From: Thermoproteota archaeon | GTDB taxonomy: Archaea > Thermoproteota > EX4484-205 > JAAOZP01 | Length of the DNA stretch: 6,437 nt | Assembly: GCA_026414125.1 (NCBI GenBank) | Contig: JAOAJQ010000076.1 | Coordinates: 1-6,437 of the forward strand | Reading direction: 5' to 3' | In this document: piece after piece, positions 4,675-6,437 of the stretch | Position numbering within the stretch: the first letter of the stretch is position 1 | Layout of the letters: each line of letters opens with the position of its first letter | The notes under the pieces: generated by a model | Databases searched by the model: none | What the model was told of the DNA's origin: nothing | The model's input: only the letters and a program-made list of their open reading frames with translations | Made by a program: the position numbers and the translations under genes

Positions 4675-6437
4675 ATGGGGTTTCTAGAGGAGGCTGAAAG
4701 AATAAGGTTTCACGTGAACCAGGCGCTTGAGGGACTAGGGTTTATTGTTAGGGCGAGGGTTGAGGAGCCACCTATCCCTGAGCTCGGCGACCTTGCAACC
4801 CCCGTGGCCTTCGACTTGGCTAGGAAACACGGTTTAAACCCTGTGGAGATAGCTGACAGGATTATAGCAGCCATAGACGTGAGTAAGATAGAGGTTTTGA
4901 AGCATGTTGAAAACGTGAACGGTTTTATCAATTTCCGATTCGACCCTGTGAAATACTCCGTCAAAGTGTTGAACGAAGCTCTTTCTAAACGCGACGATTA
5001 CGGAAAGTTCCCTGTTGCCAGTAGGAAAATACTTATAGAGCATACCAATTCTAACCCGAATAAGGCTCTGCACGTGGGTACGCTGAGGAACGCTGTCATC
5101 GGAGACGTTTTGGCGAGGCTCCTAAGGTTCCTAGGCCATGAGGTGATCGTTGTAAACTATATTGACGACAGCGGCTCCCAGGTTGCCGATAATATTCTAG
5201 CCCATTACTTTATGAAGACTCCTCTGGAGCCCCCGGAGGGCATAAAGTTTGATGAGTATAGTGGCAGGGTTTACGCAGAGTACAGCGAGAAGATTGAGAA
5301 GGACGAGGAGCTGAGGAGGCTGAGGAGCGAGATAATAAGAAGGATTGAGGAGGGTGGAAACGAGGTGGCTGATTTCGCCAGGTTTTTCTCGGAGAAGGTT
5401 GTTGAATGCCAGCTTGAAACAGCTTGGAGCTTCAGAATATTTTACGATTTATTAAACTGGGAGACCGACGTGTTGAGGTCAGGGATATTCGAGTGGGCGG
5501 TGAACGAGTTGAAAAGCAGGGGTGAAGCCTACTTGGAGGAAGAGGGTGAAAACAAGGGGTGTTTAATGATCAGGCTTAGGGATGTTGAAGAGTTCAGTAG
5601 GCTTAAGGCGCCTGACGAGGTTCTCGTAAGGTCAGACGGCACAGCCACCTACGTTGGCAAGGATATTGCTTACGCAGCGTGGAAGCTTGGTTTAACTCCG
5701 AGAAGGTTCAGGGTGAAGAAATGGGTTGACCAGCCGAATGGGAGGACTCTTTTAACGACGCACTGGGATGGGGAGGAATACGATTACTCTGGGGCAGACT
5801 TGGCAATAACGGTTGTTGACAAGAGACAGGAGTACCCGCAGAAAGTTGTTGAGCATGCTCTGAGAAAGCTTGGAGCCCCGCCTGAGAAAAAATACCTCCC
5901 ATATCTCTACGAGGTTGTCACCCTCTCCGGAGAGACGGCTAGCGAGCTGATAGGGGTCGAGGAGTTGAAGGAAAAGAGGATGGTTCACATGTCCGGTAGG
6001 AAAGGAATAGTTTTCAATGCTAACGACCTTCTTAAGACGGTGTTTCAGAAGGTTTACGATGAGACCCGGAGGAGAAACCCGTCTAAGGATGAGGAATGGG
6101 TCAGGAGTGTGAGCACGCATCTGAGCGTCGCATCCATAAGATACTCTCTCTTCAAGACTGATAAGAACAACATAATAGTTTTCGACGTTAAGGACGCCAC
6201 TAGGCTGGAGGGCGACACCGCCCCGTATCTTCAATACACGTATGCCCGAGCATGCAGAATACTTGAGAAAGCATGTGTCGACGTGAACAGTCTGTCTGAG
6301 GTTTCCTTCAACACTCCTGAGGAGCTGAGCTTGGTTAGGCAGATAGGCAAATTCTCATGGGTTTTAAACATGGCTAGTGAAACACTGGCGCTAAACATTA
6401 TCGCAGTATACATGAGGCATCTAGCAGATGTGTTCAA
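4675..6437 (+). CDS. argS: Arginyl-tRNA synthetase, 3' truncated by the window edge
   Basis: The open frame runs 587 codons without a stop and leaves the window, so perhaps the last 40-60 residues of this class I synthetase, which charges tRNA-Arg with arginine, are missing. The N-terminal tRNA-binding (Add1-type) domain shows PELGDLATPVAFDLARKHG at about 35-53. The catalytic core contains EHTNSNPNKALHVGTLRNAVIGD, where the HIGH signature reads HVGT at 133-136, then VVNYIDDSGSQ around 159-169, KDIAYAAWKLG and SGADLAITVVDKRQEYPQ. The KMSK region reads HMSGRKG at 438-444. The DALR-type anticodon-binding domain begins with APYLQYTYAR at 516-525. The ATG at 4675 is chosen because an in-frame stop lies upstream at 4633 with no other start between; there is no SD site, consistent with a nearly leaderless transcript. 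Order and motifs fit archaeal ArgRS. The changes of HIGH to HVGT and of the first KMSK lysine to His are notable but do not put the identity in doubt. Confidence 0.95.
   Translation, partial: MGFLEEAERIRFHVNQALEGLGFIVRARVEEPPIPELGDLATPVAFDLARKHGLNPVEIADRIIAAIDVSKIEVLKHVENVNGFINFRFDPVKYSVKVLNEALSKRDDYGKFPVASRKILIEHTNSNPNKALHVGTLRNAVIGDVLARLLRFLGHEVIVVNYIDDSGSQVADNILAHYFMKTPLEPPEGIKFDEYSGRVYAEYSEKIEKDEELRRLRSEIIRRIEEGGNEVADFARFFSEKVVECQLETAWSFRIFYDLLNWETDVLRSGIFEWAVNELKSRGEAYLEEEGENKGCLMIRLRDVEEFSRLKAPDEVLVRSDGTATYVGKDIAYAAWKLGLTPRRFRVKKWVDQPNGRTLLTTHWDGEEYDYSGADLAITVVDKRQEYPQKVVEHALRKLGAPPEKKYLPYLYEVVTLSGETASELIGVEELKEKRMVHMSGRKGIVFNANDLLKTVFQKVYDETRRRNPSKDEEWVRSVSTHLSVASIRYSLFKTDKNNIIVFDVKDATRLEGDTAPYLQYTYARACRILEKACVDVNSLSEVSFNTPEELSLVRQIGKFSWVLNMASETLALNIIAVYMRHLADVF

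Noticed and set aside
5752..6437. Minus-strand open frames of 160 and at least 68 codons opposite argS
   Set aside because: The argS frame is continuous and carries all family motifs; the opposite frames show no known motif and look like shadows.

Overview
The window looks like a stretch of an archaeal chromosome, probably from a thermophilic lineage of the Thermoproteota/TACK type, although the sequence alone does not fix the lineage. The evidence is a four-subunit archaeal 2-oxoacid:ferredoxin oxidoreductase, an archaeal-type arginyl-tRNA synthetase, strong use of AGG/AGA for Arg and ATA for Ile in most genes, GGAGG/GGTGA ribosome binding sites inside the operon, and TATA-like boxes 30 to 35 nt ahead of genes that appear to have little or no leader.

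Layout. Positions 6-2998 (minus strand) hold a compact operon read in the order gamma-delta-alpha-beta (porC-porD-porA-porB), with overlapping or nearly abutting ends. It encodes an enzyme that oxidises pyruvate or a related 2-oxoacid to acyl-CoA and reduces ferredoxin. Positions 2999-3175 are a divergent promoter region. On the plus strand follow a PfkB/ribokinase-family kinase (3176-4072), a dCTP deaminase/dUTPase-fold protein (4094-4621), and the first 587 codons of argS (4675 to the window end, 3' truncated). There is no gene-free stretch over 300 bases, and I see no RNA gene, mobile element or CRISPR array.

The por genes form one functional complex. The kinase and the dCTP-deaminase-like gene are 21 nt apart and probably co-transcribed, which hints at a nucleotide-related role for the kinase. 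argS appears to have its own promoter, overlapping a perfect dyad.

The most unusual signal is inside porB. The protein reads through intact, but synonymous codon choice changes abruptly near 540-590. The first 126 codons end almost only in A, C or G (one T-ending codon), a short stretch of about 45 bp is nearly pure A/T, and the remaining codons end mainly in T or G and switch Arg usage towards CGN. This suggests a mosaic gene (homologous recombination or transfer of one part) or an assembly chimera. I found no clear evidence of an undescribed multi-gene system.
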